Source: Micromonospora wenchangensis
GTDB taxonomy: Bacteria; Actinomycetota; Actinomycetes; Mycobacteriales; Micromonosporaceae
Direction: 5' to 3'
Assembly (NCBI RefSeq): GCF_002210435.1
Contig: NZ_MZMV01000037.1
Span: 1-64,000, forward strand
Length of the DNA stretch: 64,000 nt
A program made the translations under genes and the position numbers. Below, piece by piece: positions 24,371 to 32,891 of the stretch. The number at the start of each line of letters is the position of its first letter. Within the stretch, counting starts at the first letter, position 1. The notes beneath the pieces were generated by a model. It ran no database searches, was not told the origin of the DNA, and worked only from the letters and a program-made list of their open reading frames with translations.

Positions 24371-25255
24371 TCAGCCGCGCTCGGGCAGCGGTTGCCGGGC
24401 GGTGGCGCGACCGGTGACCGTGGCGTGCACCAGCAGGGTCATCGCCGCCTGCGACGGGGAACCCGGTGCGGTGGTGGCGACGACGACCGTCTGGTCGTCC
24501 TCGGTGCGCAGGCTCTGCTGGGTGACGGTCAGCGTGCCGACCAGCGGGTGCCGCATCCCGTACGCGGCGGTGCCGCCGGCCTTGACCCGGTGGTCGGCCC
24601 ACCGGGCGGCGAACTCGGGGCTGCGTACCGCGAGTTCGCCCACCAGCGCGGCCAGCAGCGGGTCCGTCGGATGCTGCCCGGAGGCCATCCGCAGGGTCGC
24701 CACCACGGCCCGTGCCTTGGCCGGCCAGTCGACGTACAGGTCACGGGTGTGCGCGTCGAGGAAGACCAGCCGCGCCATGTTGGGCCGCCGGTCCGGCAGG
24801 TCCACCGAGTCGGGTTCCAGGTGACCGGCGAACAGGGCGTGGCCGGCGGTGTTCCAGGCCAGCACGTCGAGCCGGCGGCCGAGCACCAGCGCGGGCACGT
24901 CCCCGAGGGCGGCGACGAGCTGGTGGACGGCCGGGTCGACCCGTTCCGGCGGGGGCCGGCGGACGGCCTGGCGGCGGGGTCCGGCGGCCAGCCCGGACAG
25001 GTGGCGGCGTTCCGTGGCGTCGAGCCGCAGCGCCCGGCTGAGCGCGTCCAGCACCTCGGGTGAGGCGTTCGTGGCCTGCCCCTGCTCCAGCCGGGCGTAG
25101 TACGAGGCGCTCACCCCGGCCAGCAGGGCCAGTTCCTCCCGGCGCAGCCCCGGCACCCGCCGCCGGCCGCCGTAGGTGGCCACCCCGGCCTCCTGGGGGC
25201 TGAGCCGGGAGCGTCGCGAGCGGAGGAACTCGCCGAGCTGTCGTCGCGCCTGCAT
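24371..25255 (-). CDS. XRE-family regulator with MmyB-like ligand domain
   Basis: A 294-residue transcription regulator. Residues 1-80 form the helix-turn-helix part with LRREELALLAGVSASYYARLEQGQ. The C-terminal part (about 105-280) is the MmyB-like PAS-type domain, seen as LDVLAWNTAGHALFAGH, NMARLVFLDAHTRDLYVDW and GMRHPLVGTLTVTQQSL. This group is common in actinomycetes and often controls the neighbouring gene in answer to a small ligand. Likely targets are the downstream secreted propeller gene or the divergent protease gene at 25439. ATG 25255 is preceded by GGGAG. Confidence 0.88.
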   Translation of the reverse strand: MQARRQLGEFLRSRRSRLSPQEAGVATYGGRRRVPGLRREELALLAGVSASYYARLEQGQATNASPEVLDALSRALRLDATERRHLSGLAAGPRRQAVRRPPPERVDPAVHQLVAALGDVPALVLGRRLDVLAWNTAGHALFAGHLEPDSVDLPDRRPNMARLVFLDAHTRDLYVDWPAKARAVVATLRMASGQHPTDPLLAALVGELAVRSPEFAARWADHRVKAGGTAAYGMRHPLVGTLTVTQQSLRTEDDQTVVVATTAPGSPSQAAMTLLVHATVTGRATARQPLPERG

Positions 25256-25438
25256 GACTCCCAGTATCGGCGGCGGCCACCCGGCCAACCACACCCTGCG
25301 GGGGACAGGCAGGACGGGAATGCGTGACCCGACGGTCACCGTACGTCGATAACTGCGGATGTGCTCAACCGAACGGTGGCCGCCTGCGTACCTCCGTCCG
25401 GCGGGCGTACCCCGCGTCGGCCGGGAGGAGCATGACGG

Positions 25439-26638
25439 ATGGACCGCAGACGGATGACAGCGATCGGCGTCGTGCTGGCGGCGACGGGACTGACGGCGGC
25501 GGTGACCCTGCCGTCGTTCGCCGGTGACCAGGGCACGCCACGCGCCGGGGGGACCGACGCCCGCGCGGCCGGCGGGCCGGCCCCCGAGGTGGTGGACGCG
25601 CTGAGCCGTGACCTGCGGATCAGCCGGGACCAGGCGGTCCGGCGGTTGACCGCCGAGCAGCAGGCCACCGCCCGGTTGACCGGGCTGCGGGCCGCGCTCG
25701 GCAACGACTACGGCGGGGCCTGGCTCAGCGGCGACGGGTCCACCCTGAACGTGGCGGTCGCCGACCCCGCCCAGGCCGACCGGGTCCGGGCCGCCGGTGC
25801 CGTGCCCAGGCCGGTCGACCGGGCCGTCGGCGAGCTGGACGCGGCGAAGACCCGGCTCGACGCGGTCGGCGGTCAGGCGTCCCCGGCCATCACCGGCTGG
25901 TACGTCGACGTCGCCACCAACTCGGTGGTGGTGCTCGCCCAGCCGGGTGCCGAGGCGCGGGCCCGCCGGTGGGCGGCGGGCAGCGGGGCCCCGGCGGACG
26001 CGGTCCGGGTCACCACCTCCCGGGAGCAGCCGCGGCCGCTGTTCGACCTGGTCGGCGGCGACCCGTTCTTCATCAACGACGTCGGGCGCTGCTCGATCGG
26101 CTTCGCGGTGGTGGGCGGGTTCGTCACCGCCGGGCACTGCGGCCGGGTCGGCGACCGCACCACCGGGTTCAACCAGGCTCGGCAGGGGGTGTTCGCGGCG
26201 TCGTCGTTCCCGCGTGACGACTGGGCGTTCGTGCGCACCAACGGCCAGTGGACCCCGCAGGGGGTGGTCAGCGACTTCAACGGCGGCACGGTGCCGGTCA
26301 ACGGCTCCGTCGAGGTGCCGCCCGGCGCGTCGATCTGCCGTTCCGGCTCGACCACCGGTGCCCGGTGCGGCGTCGTCCAGGCCCGCAACGCCACCGTCAA
26401 CTACCCGGAGGGGACGGTGACCGGGCTGACCCGGACCGACGTCTGCGCCGAACCGGGCGACTCCGGTGGCTCGTGGATCGCCGGCGACCAGGCGCAGGGC
26501 GTCACCTCCGGCGGCTCCGGTGACTGCACCGTCGGCGGCGTCACCTTCTTCCAGCCGGTCAACGAGATCCTCCAGCGCAACAACCTGACCCTGGTCACCG
26601 CGAACGGCGGCCAGCAGGGAACGCGACGCGGTCGCTGA
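25439..26638 (+). CDS. Secreted S1 family serine protease (streptogrisin-like)
   Basis: A 399-residue preproprotease of the alpha-lytic/streptogrisin type. Residues 1-28 are a signal peptide ending TLPSFAG; residues about 30-205 form the inhibitory pro-region needed for folding; the catalytic domain starts near FDLVGGDPFFIN. The triad is visible as His in FVTAGHCG, Asp in RDDWAFV and Ser in PGDSGGSWIAG, with Cys pairs (TAGHC/GRC, SICRSG/ARCG, DVCAEPG/GDCT) expected to form disulfides. ATG 25439 follows GGGAGGAG by 8 nt. It is divergent from the XRE regulator. Confidence 0.93.
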   Translation: MDRRRMTAIGVVLAATGLTAAVTLPSFAGDQGTPRAGGTDARAAGGPAPEVVDALSRDLRISRDQAVRRLTAEQQATARLTGLRAALGNDYGGAWLSGDGSTLNVAVADPAQADRVRAAGAVPRPVDRAVGELDAAKTRLDAVGGQASPAITGWYVDVATNSVVVLAQPGAEARARRWAAGSGAPADAVRVTTSREQPRPLFDLVGGDPFFINDVGRCSIGFAVVGGFVTAGHCGRVGDRTTGFNQARQGVFAASSFPRDDWAFVRTNGQWTPQGVVSDFNGGTVPVNGSVEVPPGASICRSGSTTGARCGVVQARNATVNYPEGTVTGLTRTDVCAEPGDSGGSWIAGDQAQGVTSGGSGDCTVGGVTFFQPVNEILQRNNLTLVTANGGQQGTRRGR

Positions 26639-26654
26639 CCACCCTGGTACCGCA

Positions 26655-26687
26655 GCCCCCGACCTCCACCGCCCGGAGGTCGGGGGC
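26655..26687. terminator. Terminator between the S1 protease and the YbjN/TPR gene
   Basis: A perfect 13-bp stem (26655-26667 with 26675-26687) with a 7-nt loop lies between two convergent genes and can act in both directions. Confidence 0.75.
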
Positions 26688-26712
26688 CGCTGCCGTGTGC
26701 GGGCGGTGGCGG

Positions 26713-28317
26713 TCAGGGCAGGGCGGCGACCGCGGCGGCGTACGCGACGCCGGTGCTCACCGCCGCGTCGACCAGGATGCCGAGCTGCGCCGGGGCCACC
26801 CCGTGCGCCAGGTCGGTGGTGACGTCGCCGGCCAGCACCAGCTCACCGCCGGGCAGCTCGTGGACGTACGCCTTCGGCAGCAGCCGGTCGTGGTTCCAGG
26901 CGTTGCAGAACTCGTACGCCTCGGCGAGCCGGCCCGCCGCCAGCCGCCGGGCCGCCACCACCCGGGCGTGCAGGATCTCCCCGTCCCGGCCCAGCAGGCG
27001 GAACTGCACGACCGCCTCGTCCCAGCGGCCGACCACCACGCCTGCGGCGTCGACGGCGTACACGTCGCCCCGGGTGTCCAGCACGGCGGTGAGCTGCGAA
27101 AGGCTCAGCGGGGCCGGCTCCTCGGCCGAGGGCAGGAACGGTTCGTCGGCCGGGTCCTCGACGCTCTCCGGCTCCGGCAGGGGCACCGGGTCGCCGGTCG
27201 GCCGTTCGGCCAGCCAGGCGGCGATCCGGCCGGCGTGGTGACCGGTGCCGTTGCGCGCGTCGAAGCTGCCCGCCAGCCGGGTCGCCTCGGCCAGCAGGTC
27301 GGTGCCGAGGGTCGCCACCTCCAGGTCGGCGGCGGGCCGGTCGGCGTGGCCGGGGCGGCGGACCCGGCGGGCGTCCCGGCCGGACTCGGCGGCGAGCGCG
27401 CAGACCAGCGCCCCGGCGGCGGCGAACTCCATCGCCGACAGGTCGTCGTAGGGGTGGTCCAGCCTGGGCAACTGCTCGGCGAGGAGGTCCAGCGCCCGGT
27501 CCGGGTGCCCGGCCAGCGCGCAGAACCGCAACTGCGCGGCCAGGTACGGCAACGCGGCCCGTTCCCGCCGGTGCCGCCGGTACGCCCGCAGGTGCGCCGT
27601 CGCGGCCCGGCCGGCCGCCCCGGTGCGCAGCCACGGCAGCAGCCCCGCCGCGAGGGCCCGTTCCGGCTGGTCGGTGCAGTCGACCCCGGCGTCGAGCGCG
27701 GGGCGCAGCGCCGCCAACGCGGCCCGGTCGTCGCCCCAGCCGGCGAGCAGTTCGGCGCGGCGTACCGCCAGGCAGGCGGGGCAGCCGGCTTCCGGGTCCG
27801 GCGCGGCGGCCGTCCACCTGTCGTACCAGCGGCGGGCGGTGGGCTCGTCGCCGGCGTGGTCGGCGAGCCGGCAGCGCAACTGGGCGACCACGCCGGCCTC
27901 CGCGCCGACCCGGCGGGCCAGCGCGTCGAGCAGGGTGTGCGCCTGGTCCAGCCCGATCCGGGGGGTGCCGATCGCGGCCTCCACCGCCTGGCGCAGGTGC
28001 CGCCGCAGCAGTTCCGCGTCGCCGGGACGGGCGTCGAGCAGGTCGGGGGAGCGGTCCACGGCGGCCAGCAGGCGGCGTACCGGCTCGACGATCCGCCACC
28101 GTCCGCCGTGCCGCAGGTACGCCGCCACCAGCGCGAACCGGGCGTCCAGGGCGGAGTGCGGGTCGCCGAGCGCGTCGGCGCGGGCGGCGATCCGGTCGAG
28201 TTCGGCCAGCCGGGCCTCCCCGTCGGGCAGGTCCCCGGCGTCGGCGAACGCCGCGGCCAGGACCGGGTCGCGCGGCGCGGCCGACCCGTCCGCCCCGGGA
28301 CGGAACCCGCCGGTCAT
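26713..28317 (-). CDS. TPR-like protein with C-terminal YbjN domain
   Basis: A 534-residue protein. Roughly the first 370 residues are helical, Ala/Leu/Arg-rich repeats resembling tetratricopeptide helices (for example ALAALRPALDAGVDCTDQPE). After an acidic linker (ESVEDPADEPFLPSAEE), residues about 390-530 form a YbjN-type domain with LTAVLDTRGDVYAVDAAG, AYEFCNAWNHDRLLPKAYV and a final hydrophobic helix. YbjN domains resemble type III secretion chaperone folds; their role in actinobacteria is unknown. ATG 28317 overlaps the stop of the upstream YbjN gene (ATGA), so the pair is co-translated. Confidence 0.8.
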   Translation of the reverse strand: MTGGFRPGADGSAAPRDPVLAAAFADAGDLPDGEARLAELDRIAARADALGDPHSALDARFALVAAYLRHGGRWRIVEPVRRLLAAVDRSPDLLDARPGDAELLRRHLRQAVEAAIGTPRIGLDQAHTLLDALARRVGAEAGVVAQLRCRLADHAGDEPTARRWYDRWTAAAPDPEAGCPACLAVRRAELLAGWGDDRAALAALRPALDAGVDCTDQPERALAAGLLPWLRTGAAGRAATAHLRAYRRHRRERAALPYLAAQLRFCALAGHPDRALDLLAEQLPRLDHPYDDLSAMEFAAAGALVCALAAESGRDARRVRRPGHADRPAADLEVATLGTDLLAEATRLAGSFDARNGTGHHAGRIAAWLAERPTGDPVPLPEPESVEDPADEPFLPSAEEPAPLSLSQLTAVLDTRGDVYAVDAAGVVVGRWDEAVVQFRLLGRDGEILHARVVAARRLAAGRLAEAYEFCNAWNHDRLLPKAYVHELPGGELVLAGDVTTDLAHGVAPAQLGILVDAAVSTGVAYAAAVAALP

Positions 28318-28790
28318 CCGGGCGTCCGGCCGGGTAGCTGGCCGACGGCGGCGGCGAGCCGGCAGCCTTCGGTGATGCCGCAGTCGAGCAACCGGTCGAG
28401 CTGGTGCGGGGTGACCCCGCGTTCCAGGTCGGTGATCACCTCGCCGCAGACCTGGGCCCGACCGTCGTCGTCGACGTGCACGAACGCCTTCGGCCAGAAC
28501 CGCTCGTGGTTCCACGAGTTGCAGAAGGCGTAGAGCGCCGGCACGTGCTCGATGCCGAAGGTCGCCGCCGCCAGGGTGCGGACCTGGAGCAGCTCGCCGT
28601 GGCCGCCCTGGCGCAGGAACCAGATCAGGCTGTCGTCCCAGCGGCCCACCAGGTCCCCGTCGCCGTCGGTGACCACGACGTACCCCCGGGTGCCCAGCAC
28701 GGCGGCGACCAGGTCGGTGGTCAGCGGACGCAGGGCCTGCGGGTCACCCGCGAGGGGGTCGGGACGGTCCGCGAAAGCAGGCGACGCCAT
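28314..28790 (-). CDS. YbjN domain protein
   Basis: A 158-residue protein made almost entirely of one YbjN domain: LTTDLVAAVLGTRGYVVVTD, GRWDDSLIWFLRQGG, LYAFCNSWNHERFWPKAFVH and ITDLERGVTPHQLDRLLDCG. Its domain is clearly paralogous to the C-terminus of the downstream 534-residue protein (shared FCN-x-WNH-x-R-x3-KA-V and D-x2-x-GV-P-Q). AAGGGA precedes ATG 28790. The two genes are divergent from ftsK with a 113-nt gap. Function unknown. Confidence 0.85.
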   Translation of the reverse strand: MASPAFADRPDPLAGDPQALRPLTTDLVAAVLGTRGYVVVTDGDGDLVGRWDDSLIWFLRQGGHGELLQVRTLAAATFGIEHVPALYAFCNSWNHERFWPKAFVHVDDDGRAQVCGEVITDLERGVTPHQLDRLLDCGITEGCRLAAAVGQLPGRTPG

Positions 28791-28881
28791 CGGGCATCCC
28801 TTCTGAGGCGAATAACACGTCTGCGGGCGTGGTCCGTGCTGCGACGCGCGGACACGACCCGGAAAAGCGGCGGTCTGCCGG

Positions 28882-28894
28882 GTAACGCCGTTAC
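28882..28894. promoter_or_regulatory. 13-nt palindrome over the ftsK -10 box
   Basis: GTAACGCCGTTAC is a perfect palindrome around a single central base. It overlaps the TACGGT -10 box of ftsK and lies in the ftsK/YbjN divergent promoter region, a position suited to a repressor. Confidence 0.45.
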
Positions 28895-28897
28895 GGT
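28892..28897 (+). promoter_or_regulatory. -10 box of ftsK, leaderless transcript
   Basis: TACGGT ends 6 nt before ATG 28904; there is no ribosome binding site. Confidence 0.5.
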
Positions 28898-28903
28898 GAC
28901 TCT

Positions 28904-31375
28904 ATGGCGGGCCGTACCTCTCAGGCGAGCCGGCGACGCGGCGCGTCGCCGCGCGGCACCACGAACAGTCGTGCCCGTCAGCCGGCGAAGAAGACCACCC
29001 GGGCGACGGCCCGGCGGCGGCCGGCGCCCCGGCCCGCCCCGGCGGCGTACGTGGGCCGGGTCATCGGGGCACTGTGGATGGGGCTGGCGCACGGGGTCGG
29101 CTGGGGCTTCCGGGCCGCCGGCCGGCAGGCCGCCTCGGCCCGGGAGTTGGACCCGGAGCACCGCCGCGACGGCGCCGGCCTGCTGCTGTTCGGGCTGGCC
29201 ATCCTCAGCGCGGTGGCGATCTGGTTCTCCGGCGCCGGCCCGTTCGGCGCGCGGCTGGCCGACACCGTGCGCCTGTTCCTGGGCGCGATCGCGGTGGTGG
29301 TGCCGGTGCTGCTGATGATCGGCGCCTGGCGGCTGATGCGTACCCCGGTGGACCCGGAACACCGGGGGCGGGGCCTGGTCGGCTGGGGTTCCATGCTGGT
29401 CGCCACGGCGGCGATGCTGCACATCGGACAGAATCCGGTCGATCCGGTGCAGCGTGACTACGCCGGTGGCCTCGTCGGCGCCGGGATCGGCGACCTGCTG
29501 GAGCGGGCGGTGACCGCCTGGGTGGCGATGCCGCTGCTGATCCTGCTGCTCGTCTTCGGCCTGCTGGTGGTGACCGCCACCCCGATCAACAAGATCCCGG
29601 AACGGCTCGGGCTGCTCGCCGGCACGCTGGTCGCCCCGCCCGAGGCCCCCACGGAGGAGGACGCGGAGCCGACGGAGGCCGTCGCGAAGCCGGCCCGTAA
29701 ACGCCCGGCCCGCAAGGCCGCGCCCCCGCCGCCCGACCCGGACGACTTCGACGACGTCGGCCCGGAGGTCGACCTCCAGGAGACGATCGTGCTGCCCCGC
29801 CGGCCGGCGAGCCGGGTGCCGGCCAGCCGCAAGCCGGTGGAGCCGCCGGAGCACTCCGCCCCGCCCACCCGCGCCGAGCAGCTCGCGCTGACCGGGCTGG
29901 CCGGCGACTACGTGCTGCCACCGGCCAACATGCTCACCGGTGGCGCGGCCCCGAAGACCCGCAGCAAGGCCAACGACGAGGTGATCGCCGCACTGACCGG
30001 CGTCTTCGACCAGTTCGGGGTGGACGCCGAGGTCACCGGCTTCACCCGGGGCCCCACCGTCACCCGTTACGAGGTCGAGCTGGGGCACGGGGTCAAGGTC
30101 GAGCGGATCACCCAGCTCTCCCGCAACATCGCGTACGCGGTGAAGTCGCCCGACGTGCGCATCCTCAGCCCCATCCCGGGCAAGAGCGCGGTCGGGGTGG
30201 AGATCCCCAACACCGACCCGGAGAACGTCGCACTCGGTGACGTGCTGCGGTCCCGGGCCGCGACCAGCGACCACCACCCGATGGTGGTGGCCCTCGGCAA
30301 GGACATCGAGGGCGGCTTCGTGGTCGCCAACCTCGCGAAGATGCCGCACATCCTGATCGCCGGGGCCACCGGCGCGGGCAAGTCGAGCTGCCTCAACACC
30401 CTGCTGGTGTCCATCCTGACCCGGGCCACGCCGGACGAGGTGCGGCTGCTGCTGATCGACCCCAAGCGGGTCGAGATGACCGGGTACGAGGGCATTCCGC
30501 ACCTGGTCACCCCGATCGTGACCAACGCCAAGAAGGCGGCCGACTCGCTGGAGTGGGTCGTGCGCGAGATGGACATGCGCTACGACGACCTCGCCGCCAA
30601 CGGGGTCCGGCACATCGACGACTTCAACCGCAAGGTGCGCAACGGCGAGATCAAGGCCCCGCCGGGCAGTGAGCGGGAGCTGCGGCCGTACCCGTACCTG
30701 CTGGTGATCGTGGACGAGTTGGCCGACCTGATGATGGTCGCCCCGCGCGACGTGGAGGACTCGGTCGTCCGGATCACCCAGTTGGCCCGCGCCGCCGGCA
30801 TCCACCTGGTGCTGGCCACCCAGCGGCCGAGCGTCGACGTGGTGACCGGCCTGATCAAGGCGAACGTGCCGTCCCGGCTGGCGTTCGCCACCTCGTCGCT
30901 TGCCGACTCCCGGGTCATCCTCGACCAGCCGGGCGCGGAGAAGCTGCTCGGCCGGGGCGACGGGCTGTTCCTGCCGATGGGCGCGTCGAAGCCGGTCCGC
31001 ATCCAGGGCGCCTGGGTGACCGAGCGCGAGATCGCCGACGTGGTGAAGTTCTGCAAGGACCAGCGGGAACCGGAGTTCCGCTCCGACGTGCTGGCCCCGG
31101 CGCAGGACAGCAAGAAGAAGATCGACGAGGACATCGGTGACGACCTGGACCTGCTGGTGCAGGCGGTGGAGCTGGTGGTGACCTCGCAGTTCGGTTCGAC
31201 CTCGATGCTCCAGCGCAAGCTGCGGGTCGGCTTCGCCAAGGCGGGCCGGTTGATGGACCTGATGGAGACCCGGGGGGTGGTCGGCCCGTCCGAGGGTTCC
31301 AAGGCCCGCGACGTGCTGGTCAAGCCGGACGAGCTGGAAGAGGTGCTGGTCGGCCTGCGCGGCGACGTGGACTGA
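28904..31375 (+). CDS. ftsK: DNA translocase FtsK/SpoIIIE
   Basis: An 823-residue septal DNA pump that clears chromosomes from the division or sporulation septum. The N-terminal 50 residues are Arg/Ala/Pro-rich and cytoplasmic; about four transmembrane helices follow (residues 85-230); an acidic/basic linker spans 240-330; the motor has the Walker A motif GATGAGKSS near residue 486, Walker B YLLVIVDELADLMMV, and the FtsK signature VLATQRPSVDVVTG. The gamma DNA-reading winged helix ends the protein (ELVVTSQFGSTSMLQRKLRV). It follows rnj in actinobacteria, here with an accessory stretch between. Confidence 0.97.
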   Translation: MAGRTSQASRRRGASPRGTTNSRARQPAKKTTRATARRRPAPRPAPAAYVGRVIGALWMGLAHGVGWGFRAAGRQAASARELDPEHRRDGAGLLLFGLAILSAVAIWFSGAGPFGARLADTVRLFLGAIAVVVPVLLMIGAWRLMRTPVDPEHRGRGLVGWGSMLVATAAMLHIGQNPVDPVQRDYAGGLVGAGIGDLLERAVTAWVAMPLLILLLVFGLLVVTATPINKIPERLGLLAGTLVAPPEAPTEEDAEPTEAVAKPARKRPARKAAPPPPDPDDFDDVGPEVDLQETIVLPRRPASRVPASRKPVEPPEHSAPPTRAEQLALTGLAGDYVLPPANMLTGGAAPKTRSKANDEVIAALTGVFDQFGVDAEVTGFTRGPTVTRYEVELGHGVKVERITQLSRNIAYAVKSPDVRILSPIPGKSAVGVEIPNTDPENVALGDVLRSRAATSDHHPMVVALGKDIEGGFVVANLAKMPHILIAGATGAGKSSCLNTLLVSILTRATPDEVRLLLIDPKRVEMTGYEGIPHLVTPIVTNAKKAADSLEWVVREMDMRYDDLAANGVRHIDDFNRKVRNGEIKAPPGSERELRPYPYLLVIVDELADLMMVAPRDVEDSVVRITQLARAAGIHLVLATQRPSVDVVTGLIKANVPSRLAFATSSLADSRVILDQPGAEKLLGRGDGLFLPMGASKPVRIQGAWVTEREIADVVKFCKDQREPEFRSDVLAPAQDSKKKIDEDIGDDLDLLVQAVELVVTSQFGSTSMLQRKLRVGFAKAGRLMDLMETRGVVGPSEGSKARDVLVKPDELEEVLVGLRGDVD

Positions 31376-31388
31376 CCCGGGACGTGCG

Positions 31389-31418
31389 ACGGGCCCGCCG
31401 GAGATCCGGCAGGCCCGT
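31389..31418 (+). terminator. Terminator after ftsK
   Basis: Stem ACGGGCC (31389-31395) with GGCCCGT (31412-31418) and an inner stem GCCGG/CCGGC, 13 nt after the ftsK stop. It lies between convergent genes. Confidence 0.6.
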
Positions 31419-31436
31419 TCGCGCGGGTGGGTCCGG

Positions 31437-31682
31437 TCAGCTGTTCATCATGGCGCTGATCAGCACCAGGCTCAGGACGATGGCGGCCACGTTCGCGGCG
31501 GCGGCGTACCAGCCCAGCGGCTTGTCGCCGAGCACCGCGCCGACGATGCCGAGCGCCAGGCCGATGATGCCGAAGATGACCGGCGCGATCAGCAGCGCGA
31601 CGACGGCGAAGACGAACGCCAGGATCGTGCAGATGCGGGCGGCGTTGGTACGCGGGCGGGCGGGGGCGTGGATGTCGGCCAT
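31437..31682 (-). CDS. Small two-helix membrane protein
   Basis: An 81-residue protein with a polar N-terminus (MADIHAPARPRTNAARICTI) and two transmembrane helices (about residues 18-48 and 56-78). A Gly-rich turn GDKPLGWY joins them. GGAGG stands 8 nt before ATG 31682. It looks like the short DUF4190-type membrane proteins frequent in actinobacteria. Function unknown. Confidence 0.75.
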   Translation of the reverse strand: MADIHAPARPRTNAARICTILAFVFAVVALLIAPVIFGIIGLALGIVGAVLGDKPLGWYAAAANVAAIVLSLVLISAMMNS

Positions 31683-31830
31683 GACGTCCTCCGTGGTCGG
31701 GGGCCTGAGTGCTGTGGTGATCGATCACTACCCACACCCGACGGAAACTACGCACCGGGCGGCGACGTCCCAGCCGGCCCACCTGCGTGCCGGCGCGGGA
31801 ATTCCGGTCGATCCAAGCCCGCCGGTGTGG

Positions 31831-31836
31831 CAGGGT
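31831..31836 (+). promoter_or_regulatory. Possible -10 box of the DinB-family gene
   Basis: CAGGGT ends 6 nt before ATG 31843, and there is no ribosome binding site; same geometry as the other leaderless genes here. Confidence 0.4.
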
Positions 31837-31842
31837 CACCCG

Positions 31843-32457
31843 ATGCCGGCATCCCGTCGTGACCTGTTGCGGTCGCAGTTCGAGCTGACCTGGTCCCTGT
31901 TCGAGTACCACCTGGAACGCCTGGAACCGGCGGACCTGCTCTGGGAGCCCGCGCCGCACTGCTGGACGATGCGCCCGGCCGCCGACGGCGGGTGGGTGCC
32001 GGACTGGGCGGACGTCGAACCCGACCCGGTCCCGGTCCCGACGATCGGCTGGATCACCTGGCACATCGGCTGGTGGTGGACGGTCGCCGCCGACCACGCG
32101 CGGGGGCGCAGGCCGCGGGAGCGTACCGAGATCGGCTGGCCCGGTGACCGGGACCGGACGGTGGCGTGGCTGGGTGACCTGCGCGCCGCGTGGTTGGCGG
32201 TGTTCGACCAGCTCGGCGACGCCGACCTCGACGCGACCGCGTCGTTCCCGTGGCGGGACGACCCCGCGTACACCGTCGCCCACATGATCGCCTGGGTGAA
32301 CGCCGAGCTGATGAAGAACGTCGCCGAGATCGGCCAACTCCGGTTGCTGCGGCACGCGCGGGCGGTCCACCCCGACCCGTCGGGCGGTTCCCGGGGTTCC
32401 TCAGTGGAAGAGCTTGAGGCCGACCACGCCGGCCACCACCAGCAGCAGGCTGAGTAG
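31843..32457 (+). CDS. DinB superfamily protein
   Basis: A 204-residue four-helix-bundle protein of the DinB/YfiT type, which includes metal-dependent thiol transferases. Seen: LLRSQFELTWSLFEYHLERLEPADLLWEP without its ends, the first-helix His in TIGWITWHIGWWWTVAADHA and the last pair in YTVAHMIAWVNAELMKNVAEIG, where three His residues can bind a metal. The last 20 residues overlap the convergent SMR gene by 57 nt and are low-complexity, so the true function of that end is doubtful. Substrate unknown. Confidence 0.82.
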   Translation: MPASRRDLLRSQFELTWSLFEYHLERLEPADLLWEPAPHCWTMRPAADGGWVPDWADVEPDPVPVPTIGWITWHIGWWWTVAADHARGRRPRERTEIGWPGDRDRTVAWLGDLRAAWLAVFDQLGDADLDATASFPWRDDPAYTVAHMIAWVNAELMKNVAEIGQLRLLRHARAVHPDPSGGSRGSSVEELEADHAGHHQQQAE

Positions 32458-32715
32458 CCGGGGCAGGCTCGTCGACTCGCCGAGGGCGACCATGCCGACC
32501 ACTGCGGTGCCGACCGCCCCGATGCCCACCCAGACCGCGTAGCCGGTGCCGACGGGGATGTCGCGCAGCGCGTACGCCAGGCCGGCCATGCTGGCGGCCA
32601 GGGTGACCGCGAAGACGGTCGAGGGCAGCGGCCTGGTGAATCCGGCGCTGCGGTCGAGGGAGACCGCCCACGCGGTCTCCAGGAGTCCGGAGAGCACCAG
32701 CACGATCCAGGCCAT
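32401..32715 (-). CDS. gdx: SMR-family guanidinium exporter (SugE/Gdx type)
   Basis: A 104-residue four-helix small multidrug resistance protein. MAWIVLVLSGLLETAWAVSL shows the membrane-embedded Glu of the first helix (near residue 13), and GTGYAVWVGIGAVGTAVVGM the third helix. The sequence after the first helix (DRSAGFTRPLPS) is of the SugE/Gdx branch, which exports guanidinium in exchange for protons, rather than the EmrE drug-exporter branch. Its mRNA leader holds a guanidine-III riboswitch (32775-32816), which fits this function. A GAGGTGAT lies 6 nt before the ATG. Confidence 0.92.
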   Translation of the reverse strand: MAWIVLVLSGLLETAWAVSLDRSAGFTRPLPSTVFAVTLAASMAGLAYALRDIPVGTGYAVWVGIGAVGTAVVGMVALGESTSLPRLLSLLLVVAGVVGLKLFH

Positions 32716-32736
32716 CGGGCATCACCTCGGGGGTCG

Positions 32737-32759
32737 GTCCCGGGCCGTCGGCCAGGGAC
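32737..32759 (-). promoter_or_regulatory. Hairpin between riboswitch and gdx start
   Basis: On the minus strand GTCCC-T-GGCC pairs with GGCC-C-GGGAC around a GAC loop, ending 9 nt before the ribosome binding site. It is a likely part of the riboswitch expression platform, either as a terminator or as a structure that frees or hides the binding site. Confidence 0.5.
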
Positions 32760-32774
32760 GAGTCGGTTCGGTAC

Positions 32775-32816
32775 GGGGCGTCTTGGCCTGACCGGGTACG
32801 CCCGCGACTCGTCCGG
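32775..32816 (-). promoter_or_regulatory. Guanidine-III riboswitch (ykkC-III) upstream of gdx
   Basis: Read on the minus strand, the leader contains CCGGACGAG, a stem 5' arm GGGCGT, then ACCCGGTCAGG, CCAAG and the 3' arm ACGCCC. From memory this matches the guanidine-III class as solved for Thermobifida fusca (CCGGACGAG ... CCCGGUCAGG-CAAGACG), an H-type pseudoknot in which the two CCGG blocks pair with each other and the flanking arms form the second stem. The second stem differs in bases from the T. fusca one but still pairs, that is, it covaries. Guanidinium binding is expected to turn on the exporter gene 60 nt downstream. Confidence 0.9.
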
Positions 32817-32891
32817 GGTGGCCGCGCGGGCCACCACGCCCGACGCTAGCACCGCCGGCCGGCGGGGTGGGGTGATCCTCCCCACCACACC

